From: Planctomycetota bacterium
GTDB lineage: Bacteria; Planctomycetota; Phycisphaerae; Phycisphaerales; UBA5793
DNA length: 64,000 nucleotides
Reading direction: 5' to 3'
NCBI GenBank assembly: GCA_013112555.1
Contig: JABFGK010000001.1
Location: forward strand, 1,772,581 to 1,836,580
Shown: positions 28,282-36,980 of the stretch, one piece after another
How the letters are laid out: every line of letters starts with the position of its first letter
Numbering within the stretch: position 1 is the first letter of the stretch
The notes under the pieces: generated by a model
Seen by the model: only the letters and a program-made list of their open reading frames with translations
What the model was told of the DNA's origin: nothing
Databases searched by the model: none
Program-made: the position numbers and the translations under genes

Positions 28282-29817
28282 TCACTCAATCCGCACAACA
28301 TTACTCACAGTGCACGAATCCAGATCGATCAACTGCAGATATGCACCACAGGCCACAGATGGAGCACTTGCGTTCAGAGTCCCGCTTCCTGTCGCATCCG
28401 AGGTGCCCTGGTAGGCGATTCGGATTGCACTGACGCCCAGGCCAAGTTGGGTACCGGCACAAGGGTACATGCCGGGGATGGCAAAGTTACCTCTGTTGGC
28501 GGCAAAGATGACGGCGATCCTGCCAGCGGGTGTCGTGCAGGACCAGTCGATGGCGATGGGGCCACCACCGGGGCAGGTGGCCGCGGCACGTAGAACCGGT
28601 GCTTCCAGTTCGAAGACATACGCGGAGCCTGAGTCGGTCCCGTTGTCATCATCGTCTCTTGCCCCGACAATCACCGTCGTCCCACCGATCGCAACTGACC
28701 GACCAAACTGGTCACCTTCTGCACCATCGGCTGGTAGGAATTTCGCAATCTGCTCGCCCGTTGTCGTATCAAAGAGATACGCTGAGCCGGAAAGATCCCC
28801 GTTGTCATCATCCCCGAATGCCCCGACAACCGCCGTTGTCCCGCTGATGGCAACGCTAACACCAAACGAGTCGATGCCGGCCCCATCTGTTGGCAGGAGC
28901 TTTGCAATCTGCGCGCCTGTTGTGCTATCAAAGAGATACGCTGAGCCGGAATTTACCCCGTTGTCATCATCCTGGTTCGCTCCGACAATTGCGATCGTCC
29001 CGTTGATCGCAACGCTCTCACCAAACGCGTCTCTCTCGGCCCCATCTGTTGGCAGGAGTTTTGCAATCTGCGTACCAGTCGTGGTATCAAAGAGATATGC
29101 AGAGCCTGAGTAGAGCCCGTTGTCAGCATCCCCCGTTGCAGCGACGATCGCCGTAGTCCCGCTGATCGCGACTCTAAATCCAAAGTAATCGAACGCAGCC
29201 CCATCTGTTGGTAGGAGCTTTGCGATCTGCTCGCCAGTCATCGTATTAAAGAGGTACGCCGAGCCGGATGCGGAGCCGTTTTCCTCATCACTATGTGCCC
29301 CGACAATTGCGATCGTCCCGCTGATCGCAACGCTCACACCAAACTGACTTCCCGATGCCCCATCTGTCGGCAGGAGTTTTGTAATCTGCATGCCGGTTGT
29401 CGTATCAAAGAGATAGGCAGAGCCTGAGTCGGTCCCGTTGTCATCATCCATCCTGGCCCCGATGATTGCCGTGGTTCCGCTGATCGCAACGCTAACCCCA
29501 AAACGATCTCCCCCTCTCCCATCTGCCGGCAGGAGCTTTGCAATCTGTGCACCCGTCGTCGTATCAAAAAGAAATGCTGAGCCTGACATAAGTCCGTTGT
29601 CCTGATCTTCCCATGCCCCGACGACTGCCGTCGTTCCGCTGATTGCCACCCTATAACCAAACTCGTCATCCATTGCCCCATCCGCAGCAAGCAACTTCGC
29701 AACCTCCACCGGACCGCACTGGGCATGCACTTCCGGACTCACCGAGTGTGTGATGACGGCCACTGTCAATCCGGCCAACAGGGTTCGGAGCGAGTACAAC
29801 TGATGAGCCCTCTGCAT
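28282..29817 (-). CDS. Secreted FG-GAP repeat protein with seven near-identical units
   Basis: Exported 511-residue protein. AAGGA eight bases before ATG 29817 sets the start; the signal peptide ends near VHAQ. Residues ~35-410 are seven tandem 53-residue units of the form KLLPTDGA, FGxSVAISGTTAIVGA, DDDNG, SGSAYLFDTTTG, typical of FG-GAP/integrin-alpha-type propellers, with acidic DxDDNG loops that could bind calcium. Seven units fit one seven-bladed propeller. The remaining ~105 residues form a cysteine-containing beta domain (IAIDWSCTTPAGRIAVIFAA ... VACGAYLQLID ... VSNVVRIE), a diverged version of the C-terminal domain in the metallopeptidase. The probable role is surface adhesion or scaffolding, by analogy only. 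The repeats are also conserved at DNA level. Confidence 0.88.
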   Translation of the reverse strand: MQRAHQLYSLRTLLAGLTVAVITHSVSPEVHAQCGPVEVAKLLAADGAMDDEFGYRVAISGTTAVVGAWEDQDNGLMSGSAFLFDTTTGAQIAKLLPADGRGGDRFGVSVAISGTTAIIGARMDDDNGTDSGSAYLFDTTTGMQITKLLPTDGASGSQFGVSVAISGTIAIVGAHSDEENGSASGSAYLFNTMTGEQIAKLLPTDGAAFDYFGFRVAISGTTAIVAATGDADNGLYSGSAYLFDTTTGTQIAKLLPTDGAERDAFGESVAINGTIAIVGANQDDDNGVNSGSAYLFDSTTGAQIAKLLPTDGAGIDSFGVSVAISGTTAVVGAFGDDDNGDLSGSAYLFDTTTGEQIAKFLPADGAEGDQFGRSVAIGGTTVIVGARDDDDNGTDSGSAYVFELEAPVLRAAATCPGGGPIAIDWSCTTPAGRIAVIFAANRGNFAIPGMYPCAGTQLGLGVSAIRIAYQGTSDATGSGTLNASAPSVACGAYLQLIDLDSCTVSNVVRIE

Positions 29818-30430
29818 ACACATCTTCCTTCTGCTACTCTGAATGTACGGCACGCCACTGCGTCGGCCGATCCGGATCGTGTCAGGAGCCGCTCAGCACC
29901 CGACGATACGTTTGCTCTATACCGCCAAGGGAGGCGGGAAGCAGAAGAACAAGTAACCGTCCTCCCAGCCGACGACAGCAGTGCCGACGGAATCTCATGC
30001 GAGCACCCCCATCGGTCTGTGCCCTGTCTTTCGCTCTCCATCAACCATAAAATGAGGTCAACGCATCTAAATATCGCCTATTGTGACTATCAGCGCATAC
30101 CGCTGATACCGAAGTCCCTGGCTATGAATGAGCGCCCTTTAATTGCGTTCGTAGCAAAGCGAAAGGACAGTGAATGCTCTCAATAGCTAAAGCGGTGGGG
30201 CCGCGATCGAGAGATTCTACATGTAGCGTGAGGCAGATCAGGATGCAAGGCATTTCTGAGATAATCAACCTGTTCTTCAACGCAGTCAATCGTGATGACC
30301 TGCCCCAAGTTTCGTATACAAGCCGTTCTGAGAGTCGCAGCAGGCCAATGCGTTGTCGCTGGGCCGGCTGCAGCCGGCGTGAGAGGGTGAGGGGGTGGGG
30401 AGTGAGGGGGTGAGGGCTGTCCTCATAAGT
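29818..30430. other. Gap without supported gene
   Basis: About 610 bases between the FG-GAP gene start and the repeat ahead of uvrC's end. Open frames here are short and lack protein-like composition. It must contain the FG-GAP promoter at its left end. Around 30364-30417 there are short GC-rich direct repeats (GAGGGGGTG-like) and a CGGCTGCAGCCGG palindrome near 30365. Confidence 0.5.
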
Positions 30431-30440
30431 GGGGCGGGCG

Positions 30441-30563
30441 TCTCGCCCGTCATTGGATCGACAAGCCGCGCACGTGATGAAGTGGGCCGCCCCTCTTTCC
30501 CCCGGATCGCCGATCTCCCGATTGGCACTCTGCCCGCTTACTCACGTGCGCGGCTCGTCGGAG
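30441..30563. repeat. Interspersed repeat (modules A and B) reaching into uvrC
   Basis: Module A at 30441-30488 (GTCTCGCCCGTCATTG, GACAAGCCGCG), then CTCCCGATTGGCA and module B (GCCCGCTTACTCACGTGCGC, GGCTCGTCGGA) at 30532-30561. The last 20 bases of module B are also the final codons and stop of uvrC on the minus strand. Confidence 0.65.
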
Positions 30564-31897
30564 TCCAGCGTCTTCTTCTTACGCAGGAGATGATGATAAT
30601 GCTGGGCGAAGCGGTGGGCCTCATCACGCACCATCTGGCAGAGGCGCAGGCCGGGGTTCTCTCGGCCGAGTTTGATCGGCTCGGCTCGATCCTGGACGTA
30701 TATTAACTCTTCCTTCTTGGCCAACGATATTACCATCGGCGGCTGCACATCAAGTGGCTCAAACGCTTCGAGCGCTGCATGCAACTGCCCCAGCCCGCCG
30801 TCTATTAGAATGACATCCGGGTACAGTTCCTGGCCCTGCCCGGCTTCGCGATACCGGCGTGACACCACCTCCCGGATGGACAAATAGTCATCGTTCGTTG
30901 CCGACGTGATCCGGAACCGCCGATACTCATTTTTGAACGGCTTGCCATCCACAAAGCAGACCTTTGAGCCGACTGTCTCACCCCCCTGCAGGTGGGCAAT
31001 GTCAATTCCCTCGACGCAACGGATCGGCGAATCGAGTTTCAACACCCGCTGCAAACTGGCCAGCCCTTTGGCAGGATCAATATATGTCAGCAGGTCCGTC
31101 TCAGGCTGCCAGTGCTGGTCGATGCTGCCACGATCATCAAGCCGTTCGAGTGCCTGGAGTTGGTCCCGCAATGTGGCAGCCCGTTCAAACTCAAGCGCTT
31201 TCGAAGCCTCCTGCATGTCCTTTGTCAGTTCGCGAACCATCACGCTCCGCTTGGATTGCAGAAACCGGATGAACCGTTTGATATCCTCGCGGTACGGCTC
31301 ACGTTCGATCTTGTCGGCACACGGGGCTGTGCACTGGCCGATCGTGTAGAGCAGACACGGTCGGAAGAAGCGGTTCTTCGGGTCGTCGGCTTTGATGTCG
31401 AGTGTGCATGTTCGATACTTGAACACACGTTGCAATAACTGGATCGACTCGCGCAACGCCCCGACGGACGTAAACGGGCCGAGTATCTTCGCACCGCGAT
31501 AGGCAGGATCGCCCGGATTGCGTGTAATGAAGACGCCGGGGAAGTCGTCACGCAGCGTCACGACGAGATAGGGAAACGTCTTGTCATCAGTCAGAAGCAC
31601 ATTAAATCGCGGGCGGATGTCCTTGATCAACCGATTCTCGGTCAGCAGTGCTTCCCACTCCGTTTCACATTCGATGACATCGAAGTCGGCAACCACATCG
31701 AGCATCGGCTGCTTGCGCGGCCCAAGGTCGGCGGACGGGATGAAGTATGACCCGACCCGATCCGGCAGCGTCGAGGCCTTGCCGATGTAGATCACCCGGC
31801 CGTCCTCATCCTTCATCAGATACACGCCCGGCACCTTCGGCAGGCTGCGTGCCTTGGCGGCCAGGTCCGACAACTTGGGATTGCGGCCGTTCGTCAC
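30542..31897 (-). CDS. uvrC: Excinuclease subunit C, lacking the HhH domain
   Basis: Nuclease of nucleotide excision repair, which cuts on both sides of damage with UvrB. The product is 451 residues; usual UvrC is about 600. Present: GIY-YIG nuclease (VPGVYLMKDEDGRVIYIGKA, residues ~22-41), the Cys-containing CLLYTIGQCTAPC, the UVR UvrB-contact helix (ASKALEFERAATLRDQLQAL), and the RNase-H-like nuclease with GIDIAHLQG, DVILIDGGLGQL and VRDEAHRFA. Missing: the C-terminal tandem helix-hairpin-helix that normally follows the RDEAHRF segment. The chain ends SDEPRT with the stop inside an interspersed repeat. GTG 31897 overlaps the galK stop as GTGA. Whether the protein is active is open. Confidence 0.88.
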   Translation of the reverse strand: MTNGRNPKLSDLAAKARSLPKVPGVYLMKDEDGRVIYIGKASTLPDRVGSYFIPSADLGPRKQPMLDVVADFDVIECETEWEALLTENRLIKDIRPRFNVLLTDDKTFPYLVVTLRDDFPGVFITRNPGDPAYRGAKILGPFTSVGALRESIQLLQRVFKYRTCTLDIKADDPKNRFFRPCLLYTIGQCTAPCADKIEREPYREDIKRFIRFLQSKRSVMVRELTKDMQEASKALEFERAATLRDQLQALERLDDRGSIDQHWQPETDLLTYIDPAKGLASLQRVLKLDSPIRCVEGIDIAHLQGGETVGSKVCFVDGKPFKNEYRRFRITSATNDDYLSIREVVSRRYREAGQGQELYPDVILIDGGLGQLHAALEAFEPLDVQPPMVISLAKKEELIYVQDRAEPIKLGRENPGLRLCQMVRDEAHRFAQHYHHLLRKKKTLDSDEPRT

Positions 31898-33123
31898 AGA
31901 CTCCGTGCTCCATCAACTGCGTGCGTGACAAAGATGGCAGGGTCCAGGCCGACCGTGTTCCGGTAGTCGCGTCTGATGGCCTCCGACAGTGTGCCCACCG
32001 CCCCGGGCTCGACCAGTGCCACTGCACAGCCGCCGAACCCGCCTCCTGTCATACGGCAGCCGAAGACCGTGCCCGGGTTTGCCTCGCCGAACGCCCAGGC
32101 TGACTCCACCAGTGTATCGAGTTCTGCGCAACTGACTTCAAAGTCATCGCGAAGTGAGACATGGCTCTCATTCATCAACTGCCCAAAGCGAGTCAGATCT
32201 GCGCACTGCAACGCTTCGGCGGCCTGTTCGGTTCGAGCCATCTCAGTGATGACATGCCCGGCACGTTTTAGCAGCAGTGGGTCAATTGATTTGCCACAGG
32301 ATTCGAGCATGGCCGGCGATACATCGCGTAATGACTGAGGAGGCGATTGAAACGCTGTGGTGACCCGATCGCGAATACAGATCAGCGCTGCCTGGCATTG
32401 CTCGCGCCGCTTTGCATACTCGCCGGCTGACAGTTCATGATGAACCCGCGTGTCGATGATCATGACGGCAGCGTCGTTGCGATCGGGCATGGGGACCTGT
32501 ATCGACTCGCCTGATTGACAATCAAGCAGCAGCGCGTGATCGGCACGGCCGAGGCACGAGATCGTCTGATCCATGATGCCGCAGGGCACGCCGGCGAATC
32601 GGTGTTCAGCCTGCTGACACAGGTGAGCCTTGGCCACCGGTTCCATCGTCTTGCCGCAGGCCCGTTCGAGCACCGTGGCGACGGCCACTTCAAGCGCAGC
32701 ACTGCTACTCAGGCCGGCCCCGATGGGCACCGAGGATGCGATGACCATGTCCATCGGCGGCGTAGTGAGCCCCTCGGCACGGCACAGGTCGGCCACTCCG
32801 TGGACGTAGTTCACCCACGAAGTCGGCTCGGCAGTCGGCTTGCCGGGGCTGAATGATGCTTCGGCTGCATGGAGGTCGGAGGCGATGACCGTCCAGCCTG
32901 AGCCATCGGCTCGATCAGCCGGTGCAGCAACCACCACCGTCCAGCGTGCAATCGCGATCGGCAGGACGAAGCCGCCGTTGTAGTCGACATGCTCGCCGAT
33001 CAGATTGACGCGGCCGGGGGCCGCAGCGCGATACGCCGGTGGGTGACCGAATCGATTTTGAAACTCGGCCGACGCTCGCTCGACTAAGTCAGATATACTC
33101 GTGGCTGATTGTGGATGTGTCAT
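31894..33123 (-). CDS. galK: Galactokinase
   Basis: Phosphorylates galactose at C1 in the Leloir pathway; GHMP-kinase fold, cytoplasmic, 409 residues. The sugar-binding signature PGRVNLIGEHVDYNGGFVLP is at residues ~35-54. The phosphate loop IGAGLSSSAALEVAV and the third GHMP motif GGGFGGCAVALV are intact. A related N-acetylgalactosamine kinase is possible but the GEHVDYN form favours galactose. It is followed at once by uvrC (4-base overlap), an unusual pairing. It is divergent from the MATE gene, 44 bases away. No other galactose gene is in the window. Confidence 0.9.
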   Translation of the reverse strand: MTHPQSATSISDLVERASAEFQNRFGHPPAYRAAAPGRVNLIGEHVDYNGGFVLPIAIARWTVVVAAPADRADGSGWTVIASDLHAAEASFSPGKPTAEPTSWVNYVHGVADLCRAEGLTTPPMDMVIASSVPIGAGLSSSAALEVAVATVLERACGKTMEPVAKAHLCQQAEHRFAGVPCGIMDQTISCLGRADHALLLDCQSGESIQVPMPDRNDAAVMIIDTRVHHELSAGEYAKRREQCQAALICIRDRVTTAFQSPPQSLRDVSPAMLESCGKSIDPLLLKRAGHVITEMARTEQAAEALQCADLTRFGQLMNESHVSLRDDFEVSCAELDTLVESAWAFGEANPGTVFGCRMTGGGFGGCAVALVEPGAVGTLSEAIRRDYRNTVGLDPAIFVTHAVDGARSL

Positions 33124-33167
33124 GATCAGGCTCTCGGGCAGTTGCGACCGGTAAGGGTACCCGCTTT

Positions 33168-34682
33168 ATGAGTGAAGGTGAGGCCACAGACAGGACTCCA
33201 GGGAAGGAATCCGCAATTCCTGCCGTGGCTGAGTCGGTGGCTGAGCCGAAGTCACCACTGGCGGAGTTGTGGCTCGTTGCCTGGCCGACCATCCTGACGA
33301 TGACCAGTTACACGATCATGCAGTTCGTGGACGCCCTGATGGTGAGCAAGGTCGGGCCGACCGAGTTCACAGCCCAGGGAAACGGCGGCATATTCGCGTT
33401 CCTGCCTATTTCGTTCGCGATGGGGCTGCTGTCGGTCGTGAACACGTATGTGAGCCAGAATCTGGGGGCCGGGACACCGGAGCGAGGCCCCAAGTATGCG
33501 TGGGGGGCACTCTGGCTGGCTGTCGGCGTATGGCTGATTCTGATCCCCTACGGGATTGGGCTGCCGCTCATTTTCTCACGGCTCGGGCACGAGGCGAACA
33601 TTGTCCCGCTTGAGACGCTGTATGCGCGAGTCCTCGTATACGGCTCGATTCTCACCATGGCTTCTCGCAGCCTGAGCCACTTCTTCTACGGCCTGCATCG
33701 GCCGCGCATCGTGTTCGTGGCCACCGTCATCGGGAATCTGACCAATGTGTTTGCCAACTGGGTGCTCATCTTCGGTCATCTTGGTGTGCCGGAACTGGGA
33801 CTCGCCGGCGCTGCCTACGGGACCGTCATCGGTACTGCCGTCGAGCTGGCGATCCCGCTGGCAATCTTTCTCGGCCCGAAAATGAACGCCGAGTTTCAGA
33901 CGCGTCGTCAGTGGCGGCTCAAAGCGCAGGTGATCCGCGATCTGATGGCCATCGGCTGGCCCAAGTCGATGCAGTTCGGCAATGAGATGATCTGCTGGTC
34001 GATCTTCATGGCCAAGATCGTCGGCCTGTTCGGGACGGCTCACATGACGGCCGGCTGGATCGCCCTGCGGTACATGCACCTGAGTTTTATGCCGGCAGTC
34101 GGAATCTCGGTGGCCGTGACGGCTGTAGTCGGCAAGTACATCGGGGCCGGCAAGCCCGATATTGCGAATCAGCGTGCCTGGCTCGGCATGCGCCTGGCCG
34201 TGGGCTACATGGGAACCTGTGCGCTGCTGTTCATTGTGTTTCGGCACCAACTCGTTGACGTGTTCCTCTCCATACAAGCCGCGACCAATGCTACCGGGGC
34301 GGACGAGCCTGCTCCGGATCCGGCTGCAGCCGCAGAACAACTGGCATTGATTCGCGAGTATGGAGCGAAGTTGCTGATCTGCGCTGCTGTGTTCCAGATC
34401 TTCGATGCCGTCGCGATCACGTTGTCCGGTGCGCTCAGCGGGGCCGGTGACACCATCTGGCCGGGTGTCGCCACGATCATCGCGAGTTGGGTCTTCATCG
34501 TCGGGTTCGGCTGGTCCATTGCCATCCTGTTTCCCGAACTGCACTCGCTCGGCCCGTGGATCGGGGCAGCGGCCTTCATCATTTCACTCGGGATTGCCTT
34601 CTTCATTCGCTGGCAATCGGGGCACTGGCGCAGTATCAACCTGCTCAATCGCACAGATGATCAAGCGTCGCAGACTGATTGA
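33168..34682 (+). CDS. MATE-family multidrug/cation exporter
   Basis: Inner-membrane antiporter expected to export cationic compounds against sodium or protons, 504 residues. The first ~28 residues are polar. About twelve hydrophobic segments follow, among them WPTILTMTSYTIMQFVDALM, FAMGLLSVVNTYVSQNLGAG and ALSGAGDTIWPGVATIIASW. The duplicated MatE layout is visible, with NTYVSQNLGAG in the first half and VTAVVGKYIGAGKPD in the second. A long soluble insert rich in Ala and Pro (ADEPAPDPAAAAEQ) lies between two late segments. mutY starts about 18 bases downstream, so the two are probably one transcript. Confidence 0.9.
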   Translation: MSEGEATDRTPGKESAIPAVAESVAEPKSPLAELWLVAWPTILTMTSYTIMQFVDALMVSKVGPTEFTAQGNGGIFAFLPISFAMGLLSVVNTYVSQNLGAGTPERGPKYAWGALWLAVGVWLILIPYGIGLPLIFSRLGHEANIVPLETLYARVLVYGSILTMASRSLSHFFYGLHRPRIVFVATVIGNLTNVFANWVLIFGHLGVPELGLAGAAYGTVIGTAVELAIPLAIFLGPKMNAEFQTRRQWRLKAQVIRDLMAIGWPKSMQFGNEMICWSIFMAKIVGLFGTAHMTAGWIALRYMHLSFMPAVGISVAVTAVVGKYIGAGKPDIANQRAWLGMRLAVGYMGTCALLFIVFRHQLVDVFLSIQAATNATGADEPAPDPAAAAEQLALIREYGAKLLICAAVFQIFDAVAITLSGALSGAGDTIWPGVATIIASWVFIVGFGWSIAILFPELHSLGPWIGAAAFIISLGIAFFIRWQSGHWRSINLLNRTDDQASQTD

Positions 34683-34700
34683 TTCTCACCGGGCGTGCCA

Positions 34701-35845
34701 ATGAACTTCGCACTGATGGCAGGCAAACTTGAGCGTTGGTTTCGTGCCAACGAGCGCGACCTGCCCTGGCGTCGGCCTGCGCCTGACAGCAGCACCCGTG
34801 CCTATCGCGCCCTCGTCGCTGAGTTCATGCTGCAGCAGACCCAGGTCAGTCGTGTCATCGAACGGTACACCCGATTCCTGCAGCAGTACCCGACCGTCGC
34901 ATCTCTGGCCGCTGCATGCGAGCAGGACATCCTCACACTCTGGCAGGGGCTTGGATACTACTCACGTGCCCGCAATCTACTTGCATGTGCGCGGGTGCTG
35001 ATGTCGGACTTCGACGGCGTGATCCCGGAGACACCGGACGCATTGCTGACACTGCCCGGAGTCGGTCGATACACGGCCGGCGCCATCTCGTCAATTGCGT
35101 ATGGTCGTCCTGAGCCGATTGTGGATGGCAACGTGGCACGTGTGCTGCGCGCGTGCTGCGGATCGAGGAACCGATCACAACAACGCCTGCCCGCAACCGA
35201 CTGTGGGCCGCTGCAGAGCAACTCGTTGTCAAGGCCGATTCACCGGCGGACTTGAATCAGGGGCTGATGGAACTCGGCTCGCTCGTGTGCACACCGTCGA
35301 GCCCACGCTGCGATGCCTGCCCGATCAAGCGACATTGCCGCGCGCGGGCAACAGGGTGCGTTGCTGACATCCCGGTGACCGCTGCCAACTCACAGGCTGG
35401 CACGCACGAGATCAACGTCACGTCACTCGTCCTTCTCAGGCCTGTCCCTCGCGCGCCCGGATCAAGTCGTGTCTTCCTGCGGCAACGACCCACCGATGCA
35501 GGCTTGTGGGCCGGGCTGTGGGAGCCTCCTGCCATTGAGGACACCGACCTGTCAGACGGTGAACCGACACACATGAGACGCCACATGCAACGCCGTCATG
35601 GCCTTGAGGTTGCTACGATGAGACAGGTCAGAACCTGCACGCGCAAACTGAGCCATCGAACGGTGCAGTTCACGGTGATGCTCGGGCAGAATATCCGTGG
35701 TCGCGCACGAAACGGGATATGGGTAGCCGAGGGCCAGCAACTCGAACGGATTCCTATGTCGAACGCACATCGTCGGGTCATCACCATCGGCCTAAACGCC
35801 GGGCTATCGAAGTCTGAGACATGTCCGATTTCCGCAGCGAAGTGA
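34701..35845 (+). pseudogene. mutY: A/G-specific adenine glycosylase, frameshifted
   Basis: MutY removes adenine mispaired with 8-oxoguanine. The reading frame from ATG 34701 carries the HhH glycosylase core: catalytic Glu in EFMLQQTQVSRVIERY, then the hairpin LPGVGRYTAGAISSIAYG and catalytic Asp in IVDGNVARVL. At about 35147 the frame is lost. The continuation is in the +1 frame from 35153 (VLRIEEPITTTPARNRLWAAA), with the iron-sulphur pattern C-x6-C-x2-C-x5-C (CTPSSPRCDACPIKRHC) and a NUDIX-like C-terminal domain (VFLRQRPTDAGLWAGLWEPP). Inserting one G after the CTG codon at 35145-35147 restores GNVARVLARVLRIEEP. So this is a one-base loss in a GCGCGCG tract: true mutation or sequencing error. 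Confidence 0.85.
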
Positions 35846-35903
35846 CACGCAACCCAGCCGGGATTCACCTCTACGATTGGACAACAGGGCGGAGTGACAC
35901 CCG

Positions 35904-36905
35904 ATGAACCAACAGACAGCCCATCATGCACGCACACCGATCGCGCTGTTCCTTCTTGCGTTCGCCTTCGCCATTGCCTTCTTCGCAGGCTCCACAAGGG
36001 CACAGGACGACGACAGTGCCGGCGACATGCTGACCGTCACAGCACACATGTACCCCCTGACCGGCGTGAATCACACCGGCCTGGCACTTGTAGACACTGA
36101 CACGGTCGCCCTGGCAGGCTTGAATGAGAGCAGCCCGCAGACCATAGAACTACTGACGCTCGGGACCGGCGACACACTCCCTCCGCATGACCCGCTGCCG
36201 TTTACCTTCAAGCAGATTGCGGCCGCCGAGGCCGGGACAGATAACACCCTCTGGGTGTGTGATACTCTTGATTCGCGTCTCCTTGTGTTCGATCTCAAGA
36301 AACGGAAACTGACACAGGCAGTGGATACCGCCGGCATGCCGATCAAGATGCGCATTGCATTCGACGGGACCGTGTGGTATATCACCCGTGATCTGAAGGT
36401 GCATCGGTATACCACGGACGGCCGGACCTATCTCCTGGTTGACACGGCATCGCAACCGATTACCGTGCCGGCTGATGTCAGTGATATCGCCCTGGCCCCC
36501 ACGGGTGACGTCATGTATGTCGCGTGCTTGTCTCCCGGGCGCATCATGAGAATCGACTTGACCACCGGCGCAACCGCCACCCATACACGCGACACGCAGA
36601 CCCCGAACGATCAGGCTCGCGTGTTCTCAAGCGTTGATGTCAATCATGACGGTGAATTGTTCGTCTGTGATACAGCACGGAACCTCATCCTTCAGTATGG
36701 GCCGGATGGACGACACATACAAAACATCCCGCCGTTCTCATTTGAGTTCAGCCCCTGCCCCTCGATGGTACGGGTCAGCAATAGCACCCTTATATGCCTC
36801 GCATCGCAGCCCGATGGAACCCCGATGCTGATCAGAGCGACCATCACAAATCCCGACGATGTGCCCGATCAGGACGGCAGTGACATAGAAGATGGCTCAA
36901 AATAA
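35904..36905 (+). CDS. Secreted propeller-like protein
   Basis: Exported 333-residue protein of unknown role. Signal peptide with core IALFLLAFAFAIAFFAGS, cut near TRAQ (residue ~33). The body has repeated strand patterns like those of NHL or WD-type propellers: NTLWVCDTLDSRLLVFDLKKR, GTVWYITRDLKVHRY, DVMYVACLSPGRIMRIDL, ELFVCDTARNLILQYGPDG. Each has a hydrophobic strand ending in an aspartate or glycine turn. The acidic tail (DVPDQDGSDIEDGS) is probably disordered. It lies 58 bases after mutY on the same strand. Confidence 0.7.
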   Translation: MNQQTAHHARTPIALFLLAFAFAIAFFAGSTRAQDDDSAGDMLTVTAHMYPLTGVNHTGLALVDTDTVALAGLNESSPQTIELLTLGTGDTLPPHDPLPFTFKQIAAAEAGTDNTLWVCDTLDSRLLVFDLKKRKLTQAVDTAGMPIKMRIAFDGTVWYITRDLKVHRYTTDGRTYLLVDTASQPITVPADVSDIALAPTGDVMYVACLSPGRIMRIDLTTGATATHTRDTQTPNDQARVFSSVDVNHDGELFVCDTARNLILQYGPDGRHIQNIPPFSFEFSPCPSMVRVSNSTLICLASQPDGTPMLIRATITNPDDVPDQDGSDIEDGSK

Positions 36906-36980
36906 TAGCAGCAAACTCGCCTGCTCAGGCAGGCACACCGGATGGCCCGCTGTACTGTTCGCATGACAGGACGTCTCACC

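Noticed and set aside
29725..30186. A 153-codon plus-strand frame at the FG-GAP gene start
   Set aside because: Overlaps the signal-peptide end of a better gene, with no motif or ribosome site.
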